From the NCBI GenBank assembly GCA_016793305.1, contig JAEUHU010000183.1, positions 1 through 10,194 on the forward strand: DNA of 10,194 nt, in the 5' to 3' direction. The notes below the pieces were generated by a model. The model was not told the DNA's origin. It did not search any database and worked only from the letters and a program-made list of their open reading frames with translations. Source of the stretch: Planctomycetota bacterium (GTDB lineage Bacteria > Planctomycetota > UBA1135 > UBA2386). Both the position numbers and the translations under genes were made by a program. Positions 1-7,249 of the stretch are shown here, one piece after another; position 1 is the stretch's first letter; every line of letters begins with the position of its first letter.

Positions 1-1
1 G

Positions 2-733
2 GGCGCCCGCTGGCTCGACCAGGTGGCCGTGTGGCAGCCGGACGATCCGGACCAGCTGGTCACCGGCGCGCACGAAGTGCTGGTGGTGCTGCTCGGCGGC
101 ACCTTCGACCTGGTCGGCGGCGGCACCGCATGGCCGGCCCGCGGCGCCCGGTCCGAGCCGTTCGGCGGCCGGCCGATGGCGGTGTTCCTGCCGCCGAACA
201 CGCCCTTCCGGGTCGGCAACGGCCGCGGCTCGATTTTGATGGTCGCCGCACGCCAACCGGACCTGCGCCAAGAACCGACCGGCAAGCAGCTGCTGGCGCA
301 GAAGCCGCTGCTGCCGCTCGCCGGCAGTGGCAAGGCGTTCGATCCGAACAGCGGCGAGTGGCGGCCGGCGGAGACGTTCCCGACCGCGCCCGAGTCGCTG
401 CCGCCGCGCCGCTTCGAACGCATCCCGATCGGCGACCTGGTGCTCGAGCGCGTGTTCGCGCCCGACTACAAGGCCGCGACGCTCGCGCTCGACGAAGTGG
501 TGCTGCCCGCCGGTGCCTCGCTGCGCCTCGCCGACGTGCCGGGCCACCAGCACGCGGACGAACTGGTCCTGTTCGTCCGCGCCGAGGCCAGCGCACGCGT
601 CGGCGAGCACACGCTGGCCGCGGGCGACCACGCCCTGTACGGCCGCCTCGCGGAGGCCGCGACGACCCGCATCGACGCGGTCGGTGGTCGCGTCTACCTG
701 GCCCTCGCCTACGCCGGCAAGGCGCCGCAGTGA
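2..733 (+). CDS. Bicupin protein, IolB-like in its N-terminal half (5' end outside window)
   Basis: The reading frame is open from base 2 to a TGA at 731-733, so the gene begins upstream of the window. The GTG at 23 is an internal valine or a possible late start, not a convincing start. About 243 residues are visible. The first half holds a cupin-like stretch (HEVLVVLLGGTFDL) followed by a FGGRPMAVFLPPNTPFRV segment, which resembles the 'F.G.P.ALYLPP' region of IolB/KduI-type sugar isomerases. The second half has a clearer cupin motif, GHQHADE at 542-562, with the usual His-X-His-X2-Glu metal ligands, followed by a GD turn (LAAGDHALYG). Cupins of this kind bind a divalent metal. No inositol-degradation gene is visible next to it, so the substrate is unknown and the IolB name is not secure. 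It runs convergent to ygfZ with only 18 bases between the stops. The coding call is firm; the function is tentative. Confidence 0.72.
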   Translation, partial: GARWLDQVAVWQPDDPDQLVTGAHEVLVVLLGGTFDLVGGGTAWPARGARSEPFGGRPMAVFLPPNTPFRVGNGRGSILMVAARQPDLRQEPTGKQLLAQKPLLPLAGSGKAFDPNSGEWRPAETFPTAPESLPPRRFERIPIGDLVLERVFAPDYKAATLALDEVVLPAGASLRLADVPGHQHADELVLFVRAEASARVGEHTLAAGDHALYGRLAEAATTRIDAVGGRVYLALAYAGKAPQ

Positions 734-751
734 GCGCGGCGACGGCCCCGC

Positions 752-1645
752 TCAGGCACCGCCGACGGCGAGCACGGTGACGGCACTGCCGTCGGCGAGC
801 CGCAGCCTGGTGCCGGGCGCCTGGAAGTCCTTCGGCAGGTAGCCGAAGCCGAGCCGCGCCGAGCCGTCGGGCAGGGACACGGCGTGCATCACGCGCCCGA
901 CCGGCAGGTCGTCGTCGTCGTGCACGGGCACCGGGGCGCTCACCGCGGAGCCGGCGGCGAGCTCCAACAGGCACAGGCGGCGGTTCACGTGCCCGTAGGT
1001 GTGGATGCGCGCGACGATCTCCTGCCCGGTGTAGCAGCCCTTGGTCGACGAGCAGTGGTCGTCGAGGTCGGCTTCGAGCGCCAACGTGGTCGGCTCGGTG
1101 TCGACGCCGACCCGCACGAGGCCGGCGGCCATGCGCAGGCACTCGGCCCGCGCCGGTTCGAGTTCGTGGGCCACGGGCCACGGCGATCCCGCGCCGTGCC
1201 GCCGCTCGAACCGCACGCCGCGCCGCGCGAACGCCACGACGCAGCCGGCCTCGTCTCCCTGGATCGAACCGCCGCCGCCCAGGTCGGCGCCGATCCGTTC
1301 CCAGCACGGTCCGGCCGGGGCGAGGCGCAACGTCAGCTTCTCGGTGAAGTGGTAGCGATCGAGCAGTGCTACGAGCCGTTCGGCCTGCTCGGCCTGCGTC
1401 TCGAGCACGAAGCGATCGGCGGCGAGTCGGCCGACGAGGCAGGTGACCTGCAGCTTGCCCTTGCCGTCGAGCAGCGCCGCCGGGGCCACGCCCCCCACCG
1501 GCACCGCGAGCACGTCCTGGGTGCACAGTCGCTGCAGGAACTCGGCGGCGTCGGGCCCGGCGACGGTGAGCAGGCGGTAGGGCGCGGCTTCACGCCCGAA
1601 GGGGCCGTTGGCAAGGAGCGTTCGGAGCAGGTCGGCAGGTTGCAT
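752..1645 (-). CDS. ygfZ: YgfZ/GcvT-domain folate-binding protein, Fe-S maintenance
   Basis: This 297-residue protein belongs to the YgfZ family, relatives of the glycine-cleavage T protein. E. coli YgfZ binds tetrahydrofolate and is needed for full activity of Fe-S enzymes such as the tRNA methylthiotransferase MiaB. The family signature K-G-C-Y-x-G-Q-E is present as KGCYTGQE at residues 202-209, including the conserved cysteine C204. The N terminus (YRLLTVAGPDAAEFLQRLCTQDV, residues 23-45) matches the start of the GcvT fold, where the family reads 'AAEFLQ...T.DV', so ATG at 1643-1645 is a good start. No Shine-Dalgarno sequence precedes it on this strand. The gene diverges from the ISC operon across 143 bases, which supports an Fe-S role and possible shared control. 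Family assignment is secure; the exact client enzymes cannot be read from the sequence. Confidence 0.9.
   Translation of the reverse strand: MQPADLLRTLLANGPFGREAAPYRLLTVAGPDAAEFLQRLCTQDVLAVPVGGVAPAALLDGKGKLQVTCLVGRLAADRFVLETQAEQAERLVALLDRYHFTEKLTLRLAPAGPCWERIGADLGGGGSIQGDEAGCVVAFARRGVRFERRHGAGSPWPVAHELEPARAECLRMAAGLVRVGVDTEPTTLALEADLDDHCSSTKGCYTGQEIVARIHTYGHVNRRLCLLELAAGSAVSAPVPVHDDDDLPVGRVMHAVSLPDGSARLGFGYLPKDFQAPGTRLRLADGSAVTVLAVGGA
761..796. repeat. Perfect 9-bp inverted repeat at the 3' end of ygfZ
   Basis: GCCGACGGC at 761-769 is the exact reverse complement of GCCGTCGGC at 788-796, with 18 bases between. A competing hairpin shares the right arm: GACGGC 779-784, loop ACT, GCCGTC 788-793. 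The repeat covers the last codons of ygfZ, just past the convergent cupin stop at 733. It could act as a transcription stop for the cupin gene, but no T-run follows on either strand, so a role is inference. Confidence 0.4.
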
Positions 1646-1709
1646 GCAGGAGGGGCGAGCAGGCCAGAGCCTTTGGGTCGGCGGACGGGCCGTAGAATGT
1701 GCCCAAGTC

Positions 1710-1745
1710 TGGGGCTTTTTCGAGGCGATCGTTGAATGAGCCCCA
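1710..1745. repeat. 7-bp inverted repeat in the ygfZ-Rrf2 divergent spacer; possible operator
   Basis: TGGGGCT at 1710-1716 is the exact reverse complement of AGCCCCA at 1739-1745. Near its centre lies a CGATCG palindrome (1726-1731). The right arm sits between the -35 and -10 boxes of the candidate operon promoter, a position where a bound regulator would block RNA polymerase. I could not match it to the published E. coli IscR site types. Binding by the Rrf2 protein encoded next door is inference. Confidence 0.35.
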
Positions 1746-1760
1746 AATCGGATCTAGTTT
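1732..1760 (+). promoter_or_regulatory. Candidate sigma70-type promoter of the ISC operon
   Basis: TTGAAT (1732-1737) and TAGTTT (1755-1760) are separated by 17 bases. They match the -35 consensus at 4 of 6 and the -10 consensus at 3 of 6 positions. Transcription would begin near 1767, giving a leader of about 22 bases before the ATG at 1789. A second -10-like box, TAGAAT at 1693-1698, has only a poor -35 (TTTGGG, 15-base spacer) and would place the inverted repeat in the transcript. The call rests on spacing and partial matches only. Confidence 0.4.
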
Positions 1761-1788
1761 CGCGGCCCGACCCGAACGACCACTCCTC

Positions 1789-2367
1789 ATGCTGCGCATC
1801 TCGAAGAAGGCCGACTACGCGGTGTTCCTGCTGGGCGCGATCGCCCGCCAGGGCGCCTTCCCCGGCGGCAGCGCCGGCGACGCGGTGGTCAGCGCCCACG
1901 AGATCGCGCGGCAGGCCGGCCTGAACAAGTCGGTGGTCGCGAACCTGCTGAAGGAGTTCGCCAAGCACGGCCTGCTCGAGTCGACCCGCGGCCTGAAGGG
2001 CGGCTACCGCCTCGGCCGGCCACCCCAGGAGATCTCGCTCGGCGACATCCTGGAGATCGTCGAAGGCCGCTTCGTGCTGGTCGACTGCGTCGCCCACGGC
2101 CGCGAGGCGGCTGCCAGCGGGGCCAAGCCCACGAGCCTGCTGGCGCTCGCCCCCAGCATGCGGAGCGACACGAAGAGCTCCGTTCGGCCGACGGCCGACA
2201 CTCCCGACTGCGCGCTGATGTCGTTCTGCCCGAGCAAGCGCCCGATGCGGCTCGTGCACGAGCGCATCTCCCAACTCTTCCACGAGATCCGCCTCGACGA
2301 TCTGTGCGCGATGCCCGCTGCATCCGCCGCTCCGAGCGGCTCCGTCGCCTCCACCCGCACCCGATGA
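1789..2367 (+). CDS. Rrf2-family Fe-S-sensing transcription regulator heading the ISC operon
   Basis: This 192-residue Rrf2-family regulator probably controls the operon it heads by sensing Fe-S cluster supply. The N terminus [12 protein letters not shown] fixes the start at ATG 1789, although the frame stays open upstream to 1699. A winged helix-turn-helix follows: [23 protein letters not shown] (residues 35-57), then the wing RGLKGGYRL (67-75) and the [13 protein letters not shown] segment (81-93). Candidate cluster ligands are C100 (LVDC), C141 and C147 (CALMSFC). E. coli IscR has three cysteines each spaced by five residues. Here the second spacing (x5) is kept but the first is 40 residues. 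The MLRISK N terminus and the 'C..E..C..R' style are closer to the SUF-system regulators of Xanthomonas type than to IscR, so I give no gene symbol. The stop overlaps the iscS start (ATGA). No Shine-Dalgarno sequence is visible. Confidence 0.88.
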   Translation: MLRISKKADYAVFLLGAIARQGAFPGGSAGDAVVSAHEIARQAGLNKSVVANLLKEFAKHGLLESTRGLKGGYRLGRPPQEISLGDILEIVEGRFVLVDCVAHGREAAASGAKPTSLLALAPSMRSDTKSSVRPTADTPDCALMSFCPSKRPMRLVHERISQLFHEIRLDDLCAMPAASAAPSGSVASTRTR

Positions 2368-3578
2368 AGACCCCGATCTACCTCGACTACAGCGCGACCA
2401 CGCCGTGCGATCCGCGCGTCGTGCAGCGCATGCTGCCGTTCTTCACCGACACGTTCGGCAACGCGGCGAGCCGCAGCCACGCGTTCGGCTGGACCGCGGA
2501 GGCCGCCGTCGAGGAAGCACGCAGCCAGGTCGCCCAGCTGCTCGGCGCGCACCCGAAGGAGATCCTCTGGACCAGCGGCTCGACCGAAGCGAACAACCTC
2601 GCCATCAAGGGCGTGGCAGCGATGTACCGCCAGAAGGGCAACCACCTGATCACGGCGGCGACCGAGCACAAGGCCGTGCTCGACCCGATGAAGTGGCTCG
2701 AGACGCAGGGCTTCGAGGTCACCTTCCTGCCGGTCGACGGCAAGGGCCACGTCGACCTCGCCCAGCTCGAGGCGGCGATCACCGAGCGCACCATCCTGGT
2801 GTCGCTGATGGCCGCAAACAACGAAGTCGGCACGCTGCACCCGCTCGAGCGCATCGGCGCCCTCTGCAAGGCGAAGGGCACCCTGTTCCACACCGACGCG
2901 ACGCAGGCCGCCGGCAAGATCCGGCTCGACGTCGAAGCCCAGCACATCGACCTGCTGTCGCTGTCCGCGCACAAGATGTACGGCCCGAAGGGAGTCGGCT
3001 GCCTCTACGTGCGGCGCAAGAACCCGCGGGTGCGCCTGGTCGGGCAGATGGACGGCGGCGGCCACGAGCGCGGCATGCGTTCGGGCACGCTGAACGTCAC
3101 CGGCATCGTCGGCATGGGCGAAGCCGCGCGCATCTGCCGCGAGGAGTGGACCACCGAGGTCGCCCGGCTGCGCACGCTGCGCGACCGGCTCGAGCAGCGG
3201 ATCCTGAAGGCGCTGCCCGACGCGGTGGTGAACGGCGACCCGGCAGCGCGCCTGCCGCACCTCTGCAACGTGTCGTTCCCGTACGTCGAGGGCGAGTCGC
3301 TGATCATGGGCGTCAAGGAGCTGGCGGTCTCGTCGGGCTCCGCGTGCACGTCGGCGAGCCTCGAGCCGAGCTACGTGCTGAAGAGCCTCGGCCTCGGCGA
3401 CGAGCTCGCGCACAGTTCGATCCGCTTCTCGCTCGGACGCTTCACCACCGAGCAGGAAGTCGACTTCGCCGCCGATCGCGTGATCGCCGAGGTGCAGCGC
3501 CTGCGCGCCATGTCCCCGCTGTGGGAGATGGTCCAGGAGGGCGTCGACCTGTCCAAGGTCAAGTGGACGGTCCACTGA
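2364..3578 (+). CDS. iscS: Cysteine desulfurase IscS
   Basis: IscS is a PLP enzyme that removes sulfur from L-cysteine to give alanine and an enzyme persulfide, the sulfur source for IscU and for tRNA thiolation. At 404 residues it has the same length as E. coli IscS. The PLP lysine is K204 in [10 protein letters not shown]. The cofactor pocket shows SGSTEANN (71-78), H102, and HTDATQ (176-181). The catalytic persulfide cysteine is C328 in [14 protein letters not shown], the same number as in E. coli. The start is ATG 2364, sharing ATGA with the regulator stop, which suggests translational coupling. The frame extends upstream to 2304, but that part overlaps the regulator and is not conserved sequence. 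No Shine-Dalgarno sequence is seen. The conserved C-terminal tail needed for IscU contact (LSKVKWTVH) is intact. Confidence 0.97.
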   Translation: MKTPIYLDYSATTPCDPRVVQRMLPFFTDTFGNAASRSHAFGWTAEAAVEEARSQVAQLLGAHPKEILWTSGSTEANNLAIKGVAAMYRQKGNHLITAATEHKAVLDPMKWLETQGFEVTFLPVDGKGHVDLAQLEAAITERTILVSLMAANNEVGTLHPLERIGALCKAKGTLFHTDATQAAGKIRLDVEAQHIDLLSLSAHKMYGPKGVGCLYVRRKNPRVRLVGQMDGGGHERGMRSGTLNVTGIVGMGEAARICREEWTTEVARLRTLRDRLEQRILKALPDAVVNGDPAARLPHLCNVSFPYVEGESLIMGVKELAVSSGSACTSASLEPSYVLKSLGLGDELAHSSIRFSLGRFTTEQEVDFAADRVIAEVQRLRAMSPLWEMVQEGVDLSKVKWTVH

Positions 3579-3664
3579 CCACGACGCGCCCCACGACCAA
3601 CGATCGTCCGAACCACCGAACACCACCACCGACACTTCCGCCCACCGGCCCGAAACCAACCACC
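3579..3664 (+). other. C/A-rich, G-poor iscS-iscU spacer without Shine-Dalgarno sequence
   Basis: This 86-base gap is the only sizeable break inside the otherwise overlapping ISC operon. It consists of repeated ACC/CCA/CGA-like words, becomes poor in G after about 3612, and reads CCGAAACCAACCACC just before the iscU ATG. There is no purine-rich ribosome site, no hairpin I can find and no good promoter. It should be unstructured RNA, which could favour SD-independent initiation. The composition contrast with the neighbouring coding DNA is directly visible; the role is inference. Confidence 0.5.
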
Positions 3665-4090
3665 ATGGCCTACAGCGACAAGGTCCTCGACCACTACCAG
3701 AACCCGCGCAACGTCGGCTCGCTCGACAAGAACGACCCGAACGTCGGCACCGGCGTCGTCGGCGCACCCGAGTGCGGCGACGTGATGAAGCTGCAGATCA
3801 AGGTCGACGACGACGGCCGCATCGTCGACGCCAAGTTCAAGACCTACGGCTGTGGCTCGGCGATCGCCTCGTCGTCGCTGGCCACCGAATGGCTGAAGGG
3901 CAGCAGCGTCGAAGCGGCCGCCCAGATCAAGAACACGCAGATCGTGCAGGAACTGTCGCTGCCGCCGGTCAAGATCCACTGCTCGGTGCTCGCCGAGGAT
4001 GCGATCAAGGCCGCGATCGACGACTGGCGGCAGAAGCGCCAGGCGCAGCAGCAGACCCAGCAGGGCAAGCCGGAAGGAGCGAACCCGTGA
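3665..4090 (+). CDS. iscU: Fe-S cluster scaffold protein IscU
   Basis: IscU is the scaffold on which IscS-derived sulfur and iron form [2Fe-2S] clusters before transfer to target proteins. The start MAYSDKVLDHYQNPRNVG is canonical, so ATG 3665 is chosen although the frame is open far upstream. All key residues fall at the E. coli numbers: C37 and D39 (ECGD), C63 (YGCGSA), H105 and C106 (KIHC). The LPPVK motif at 99-103, bound by HscA, is perfect. The protein has 141 residues against 128 in E. coli. The extra length is a glutamine-rich, charged tail from residue 122 (RQKRQAQQQTQQGKPEGANP) that looks disordered. The stop overlaps the iscA start as GTGA. The 86-base upstream spacer gives iscU its own leader. 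Confidence 0.97.
   Translation: MAYSDKVLDHYQNPRNVGSLDKNDPNVGTGVVGAPECGDVMKLQIKVDDDGRIVDAKFKTYGCGSAIASSSLATEWLKGSSVEAAAQIKNTQIVQELSLPPVKIHCSVLAEDAIKAAIDDWRQKRQAQQQTQQGKPEGANP
4075..4079 (+). promoter_or_regulatory. Shine-Dalgarno sequence for iscA
   Basis: AGGAG at 4075-4079, within GGAAGGAG, lies 7 bases before the GTG at 4087. It is the clearest ribosome site in the window and supports GTG 4087 as the iscA start. Confidence 0.65.
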
Positions 4091-4488
4091 GCGCCTCGCC
4101 GAGCCAACCCGCGACCGGCACCACGCCGGCCACCGACGCGACCACGAAGCCTGCCCGTGGCGTCGTGCTGACCGAGCGCGCCGCGAAGGAGATCCTGCGC
4201 GTGATCGCCGAACAGCAGTTCCCGGCCACCACCTGGGTGCGCATCGGCGCCAAGGGCGGCGGCTGTTCGGGCTTCACCTACGTGCTCGACTTCGACCAGA
4301 ACGGGCCGACCGAGTTCGACCTGACGTACCCGCAGCACGGCGTCAACGTGGTGGTCGACAAGAAGAGCGAGTTCTTCATGGGCGGCACGATGCTGGACTT
4401 CAACGACGGCCTGCTCGACCGCGGCTTCGTGTTCAAGAACCCGCAAGCGACCGGCTCCTGCGGCTGCGGCACCTCGTTCTCGGCGTGA
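4087..4488 (+). CDS. iscA: Iron-sulfur cluster carrier/assembly protein IscA
   Basis: IscA is an A-type carrier that passes clusters, notably [4Fe-4S], from the scaffold to target enzymes. The 133-residue product has the family cysteine pattern C-X(~64)-C-G-C: C60 in KGGGCSGF, and C125/C127 in GSCGCGTSF near the C terminus. The core begins at about residue 25 (GVVLTERAAKEILRVI). The first 24 residues are rich in Ser, Thr, Ala and Pro and are extra compared with E. coli IscA (107 residues). The start GTG 4087 is supported by a good Shine-Dalgarno sequence and the GTGA overlap with the iscU stop. ErpA is a close relative, but the position between iscU and hscB favours IscA. The 3' end overlaps hscB, again as GTGA. 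Confidence 0.94.
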   Translation: MSASPSQPATGTTPATDATTKPARGVVLTERAAKEILRVIAEQQFPATTWVRIGAKGGGCSGFTYVLDFDQNGPTEFDLTYPQHGVNVVVDKKSEFFMGGTMLDFNDGLLDRGFVFKNPQATGSCGCGTSFSA

Positions 4489-4985
4489 GCCACGTCCCCG
4501 CACCCGATCCGTTCGCGGTGTTCGGACTGCCCCGCAGCCTGGACGTCGACGAGCGCGACCTCGAACGCCGCTACCTGCGGCTGTCGCGCGAGTGCCACCC
4601 CGATCGCCACCGCGAGCAGGAGGTCGGCGACTGCCTCGCCGTGCTGCAGCGCTCCGCCGAGATCAACGACGCGTGGAAGGTGCTGCGCGACCCCTGGCAG
4701 CGCGCCAAGGCGCTGCTCGAACGGCTGCAGCCGGGCGTGCTCGACGAGAACAAGAAGCTGGACCCGATGTTCCTCGCCGACGCGCTCGAACTCGCCGAAG
4801 AGGCTGCGTTCGCCAGCGGTGCGGCCGCCGCGGCCCTGCGCCAGCGGCTCGAAGCGACCGTCCAGGCCGACCTGCAGACCCTGCGCGAACTGGTCGCGCG
4901 CGGCGATCTCGACGCCGCAGCACGCCAGCTGCACGCGTCGCACTACCATCGCAAGGCCCTGCAGGACCTCGAAGCCAAGTCGTGA
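4485..4985 (+). CDS. hscB: Co-chaperone HscB (J-protein of the ISC system)
   Basis: HscB brings IscU to the Hsp70 HscA and stimulates its ATPase. The 166-residue product (E. coli: 171) has an N-terminal J domain with HPD at residues 38-40 (RECHPDRH). After a short linker, the C-terminal helical domain contains [16 protein letters not shown] (92-107), which aligns with the IscU-binding helix of E. coli HscB ('FLM..LE.REE'). The start GTG 4485 overlaps the iscA stop as GTGA and gives the expected AVFGLP N terminus. No N-terminal zinc-binding cysteine pairs of the eukaryotic type are present. No Shine-Dalgarno sequence is visible, so translation is probably coupled to iscA. Confidence 0.94.
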   Translation: MSHVPAPDPFAVFGLPRSLDVDERDLERRYLRLSRECHPDRHREQEVGDCLAVLQRSAEINDAWKVLRDPWQRAKALLERLQPGVLDENKKLDPMFLADALELAEEAAFASGAAAAALRQRLEATVQADLQTLRELVARGDLDAAARQLHASHYHRKALQDLEAKS

Positions 4986-4998
4986 GAGAGAACCAGTC

Positions 4999-6852
4999 GT
5001 GAGTGCTGCCCCGGCCGCACAAGGCCAACCATCCCGCCTCGTCGTCGGCATCGACCTCGGCACCACCAACAGCCTCGCGGCGATCCGCGCCGGCAAGGGG
5101 GCCCGGGTGCTGCGCGGCCCCGACGCCGAGCCGCTGATCCCGTCCGTGGTGTGCTTCCATCCCGACGGCCGGACCCTGGTCGGGCGCGACGCGAAGGCCG
5201 AGCGCCTCGCCCACCCCGAGCGCACCGTGTTCTCCGTGAAGCGCCTGATCGGCCGCTCGCTGCAGGACCTCGGCGACGAACCGCAGCGCTTGCCCTACCC
5301 GATCGTCGCCGGCGAACGTGGGCTGCCGCGCATCCGCGTCGGCGACCGCCCGTGGTCGCCCGAGGCGATCTCGGCGCTGGTGCTCGGCCGCGTCAAGCAG
5401 GTCGCCGAGCAGGCCCTGGGTCAGCCGGTGCGTGAAGCGGTGATCACGGTTCCGGCCTGGTTCGACGACGCGCAACGCCAGGCGACCAAGGACGCCGCGA
5501 CGCTCGCCGGCCTCGACTGCCTGCGCATCCTCAACGAACCGACCGCGGCGGCGCTCGCCTACGGCATCGACGGCAAGCGGGACGGCACGGCGCTGGTCTA
5601 CGACCTCGGCGGTGGCACGTTCGACGTGTCGATCCTGCGCATCGACGACGGCGTGTTCCGGGTGCTGGCGACCGCCGGCGACACCCACCTCGGCGGCGAC
5701 GACTTCGACGAACTGCTCGGCCAGCGCATCCTCGCGGCGCTGCCGAAGGTCGCGGGCCAACCGCCGGCCGCGCAGGACCCGTATGTGCTGCAGGCGGTGC
5801 GCCAGGCCGCCGAGGGCCTGAAGATCCGCCTCAGCGACCACGAACGCGCCGAGCTGCAGCTCGACCTCGGCACGCGCGGCACGGTGACGATGACCGTCAC
5901 CCGCGCCGAATTCGAGGCAGCGATCGCACCGCTGGTGCAGCGCACCCTCGACTGCGTGCAGCGCGCCACCAGGGACGCAGGCCTGCGGCTCGACCAGCTC
6001 GACGACATCGTGCTGGTCGGCGGGAGCACGCGCGTGCCGCTGGTGCGCGCCCGCCTGCAGGCGCTGTGCGGCAAGCCGCCGCACACCTCGGTCGATCCGG
6101 ACCTCGCCGTCGCCCTCGGCGCGGCGATCCAGGCCGACGTGCTGGCCGGCAACGACCGCTCGCTGCTGCTGCTCGACGTGATCCCACTGTCGCTCGGCAT
6201 CGAGACGCTCGGTGGCGCCGTGCAGAAGCTGATCCTGCGCAACAGCACGATCCCGACCAGCGTCACCGAGGAGTTCTCGACCGGCGTCGACGGCCAGACC
6301 GCGGTCGACCTGACCGTCTACCAGGGGGAACGCGAACTCGCCAAGGACTGCCGCAAGCTCGGCCACTTCCAGCTGCGTGGCATCCCGCCGTTGCCGGCCG
6401 GGCTGCCGCGCATCGCGGTGACCTTCCTGGTCGACGCCGACGGGGTGCTGCGGGTCACGGCCCGCGAACAACGCACCGGCGCCGAGGCCAGCATCCAGAT
6501 CGTGCCGTCGTTCGGCCTGACCCGCGACGAGGTGCGCCGGATGATGCTCGACTCGATCGAGAACGCGCAGCACGACTACCTGGCCCGTGAGGCGATCGAC
6601 GTGCGCATCAAGGCCGAGGCGATGGTGCGTGGCACGCAGAAGGCGCTGGCGCTGGCCGAGCTGCCACCGGATCAGACCTACGCGGTGCAGAAGGCCTGCA
6701 AGGCCCTCGCCAAGCTGCTGGCGAACGGTGCCGCGGCGGCCGCCCTGAAGCAGGGCTGCGACGACCTCACCAAGGTCACCGCGACGATCGCCGACGACGT
6801 GATCAGCGCCGCGGTGGCGAAGGCGCTGCGCGAGGAGCAGCAAGGACCATGA
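4999..6852 (+). CDS. hscA: Fe-S assembly chaperone HscA (Hsp70 family)
   Basis: HscA is the specialised Hsp70 that uses ATP to release the cluster from IscU by gripping LPPVK. The 617-residue length is almost that of E. coli HscA (616). The ATPase domain shows phosphate-1 IDLGTTNS (18-25), [11 protein letters not shown] (169-179), phosphate-2 [13 protein letters not shown] (191-203), [11 protein letters not shown] (217-227) and the adenosine motif VGGSTRVP (330-337). The interdomain linker [18 protein letters not shown] (379-396) leads into the substrate-binding domain. DnaK is the main alternative, but the operon position, length and lack of a long acidic DnaK tail favour HscA. GTG 4999 is chosen because it gives a short tail before VVGIDLG; a weak purine-rich GAGAGAG (4984-4990) lies 8 bases upstream, 13 bases after the hscB stop begins the gap. 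The stop overlaps fdx as ATGA. Confidence 0.96.
   Translation: MSAAPAAQGQPSRLVVGIDLGTTNSLAAIRAGKGARVLRGPDAEPLIPSVVCFHPDGRTLVGRDAKAERLAHPERTVFSVKRLIGRSLQDLGDEPQRLPYPIVAGERGLPRIRVGDRPWSPEAISALVLGRVKQVAEQALGQPVREAVITVPAWFDDAQRQATKDAATLAGLDCLRILNEPTAAALAYGIDGKRDGTALVYDLGGGTFDVSILRIDDGVFRVLATAGDTHLGGDDFDELLGQRILAALPKVAGQPPAAQDPYVLQAVRQAAEGLKIRLSDHERAELQLDLGTRGTVTMTVTRAEFEAAIAPLVQRTLDCVQRATRDAGLRLDQLDDIVLVGGSTRVPLVRARLQALCGKPPHTSVDPDLAVALGAAIQADVLAGNDRSLLLLDVIPLSLGIETLGGAVQKLILRNSTIPTSVTEEFSTGVDGQTAVDLTVYQGERELAKDCRKLGHFQLRGIPPLPAGLPRIAVTFLVDADGVLRVTAREQRTGAEASIQIVPSFGLTRDEVRRMMLDSIENAQHDYLAREAIDVRIKAEAMVRGTQKALALAELPPDQTYAVQKACKALAKLLANGAAAAALKQGCDDLTKVTATIADDVISAAVAKALREEQQGP
6842..6846 (+). promoter_or_regulatory. 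Short Shine-Dalgarno-like site for fdx
   Basis: AAGGA at 6842-6846 ends 2 bases before the ATG at 6849, closer than usual, so translation of fdx probably depends also on ATGA coupling to hscA. Confidence 0.3.
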
Positions 6853-7187
6853 ACAAGGTGACGTGCACGGTGCGGTCGAGCGGCCGCACGTTCCAGCTCG
6901 CCGTCGGCGAGACGATCCTCCACGCCGCGATGGCACAGGGCGTCGAGCTCGACCACGCCTGCGGCGGCGTCTGCGCCTGCTCGACCTGCCACGTGAAGAT
7001 CGCGGTCGGCAAGGAGTGCTTCTCCGAGCCGAGCGACGACGAACTCGACCAGCTCGACGAAGCGCGCGACGTCGATCTCGATTCGCGCCTGGGCTGTCAG
7101 GCGAAGCTGCTGCGGGCGCCGAGCGGCGGCGTGGTCGAGATCACGATCCCGACCTGGAACGTCAACGCGGTCCGCGAAGGGCACTGA
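6849..7187 (+). CDS. fdx: ISC-type [2Fe-2S] ferredoxin
   Basis: This adrenodoxin-like ferredoxin supplies electrons for cluster formation on IscU. The 112-residue product (E. coli Fdx: 111) has the ligand set C38-x5-C44-x2-C47-x35-C83 ([13 protein letters not shown] and LGCQAK). C42 matches the additional conserved, non-ligand cysteine seen in ISC ferredoxins (C46 in E. coli). Acidic residues at 58-78 ([20 protein letters not shown]) form the expected partner-binding surface. The C-terminal [13 protein letters not shown] is similar to the tail of other ISC ferredoxins. ATG 6849 overlaps the hscA stop. No iscX gene follows; transketolase comes next, so fdx closes the ISC set. No convincing terminator is seen in the 71 bases after it. 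Confidence 0.95.
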   Translation: MNKVTCTVRSSGRTFQLAVGETILHAAMAQGVELDHACGGVCACSTCHVKIAVGKECFSEPSDDELDQLDEARDVDLDSRLGCQAKLLRAPSGGVVEITIPTWNVNAVREGH

Positions 7188-7220
7188 GCCACGCCCCTGC
7201 TCGAGCTCGCCAGCGCACGT

Positions 7221-7249
7221 TTCCCTCGCCCGCATCGCACCGCTAGAGT
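7221..7249 (+). promoter_or_regulatory. Candidate promoter of transketolase with very short leader
   Basis: TAGAGT at 7244-7249 (4 of 6 matches to the -10 consensus) lies 9 bases before the ATG at 7259, and TTCCCT at 7221-7226 (3 of 6) lies 17 bases further up. If used, the transcript would start about 4 bases before the ATG and be almost leaderless, which fits the absence of a Shine-Dalgarno sequence. The alternative is read-through from the ISC operon. Confidence 0.3.

Noticed and set aside
2..733. Firm naming of the cupin gene as iolB
   Set aside because: Only the N-terminal half resembles IolB, the start is missing, and no inositol genes adjoin it.
1699..1788. Upstream extension of the Rrf2 regulator
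   Set aside because: The extra 30 residues lack conservation, and Rrf2 proteins begin at MLRISK; the stretch also holds the candidate promoter.
2405..3664. Long in-frame upstream extension of iscU through iscS
   Set aside because: It is the wrong frame of iscS; the canonical IscU N terminus begins at ATG 3665.
2004..3767. Long minus-strand open frame opposite iscS
   Set aside because: It is antisense to a clearly conserved enzyme, and its translation is rich in Arg, His, Ala and Asp without any domain. Long antisense frames are expected at this GC content.
4999..6852. Annotation of the Hsp70 gene as dnaK
   Set aside because: Its place between hscB and fdx and a length matching HscA make it the ISC-specific chaperone.
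4663..6936. 757-codon minus-strand open frame opposite hscB and hscA
   Set aside because: The opposite strand encodes full-length HscA with all motifs; the antisense product is compositionally biased and has no recognisable family.
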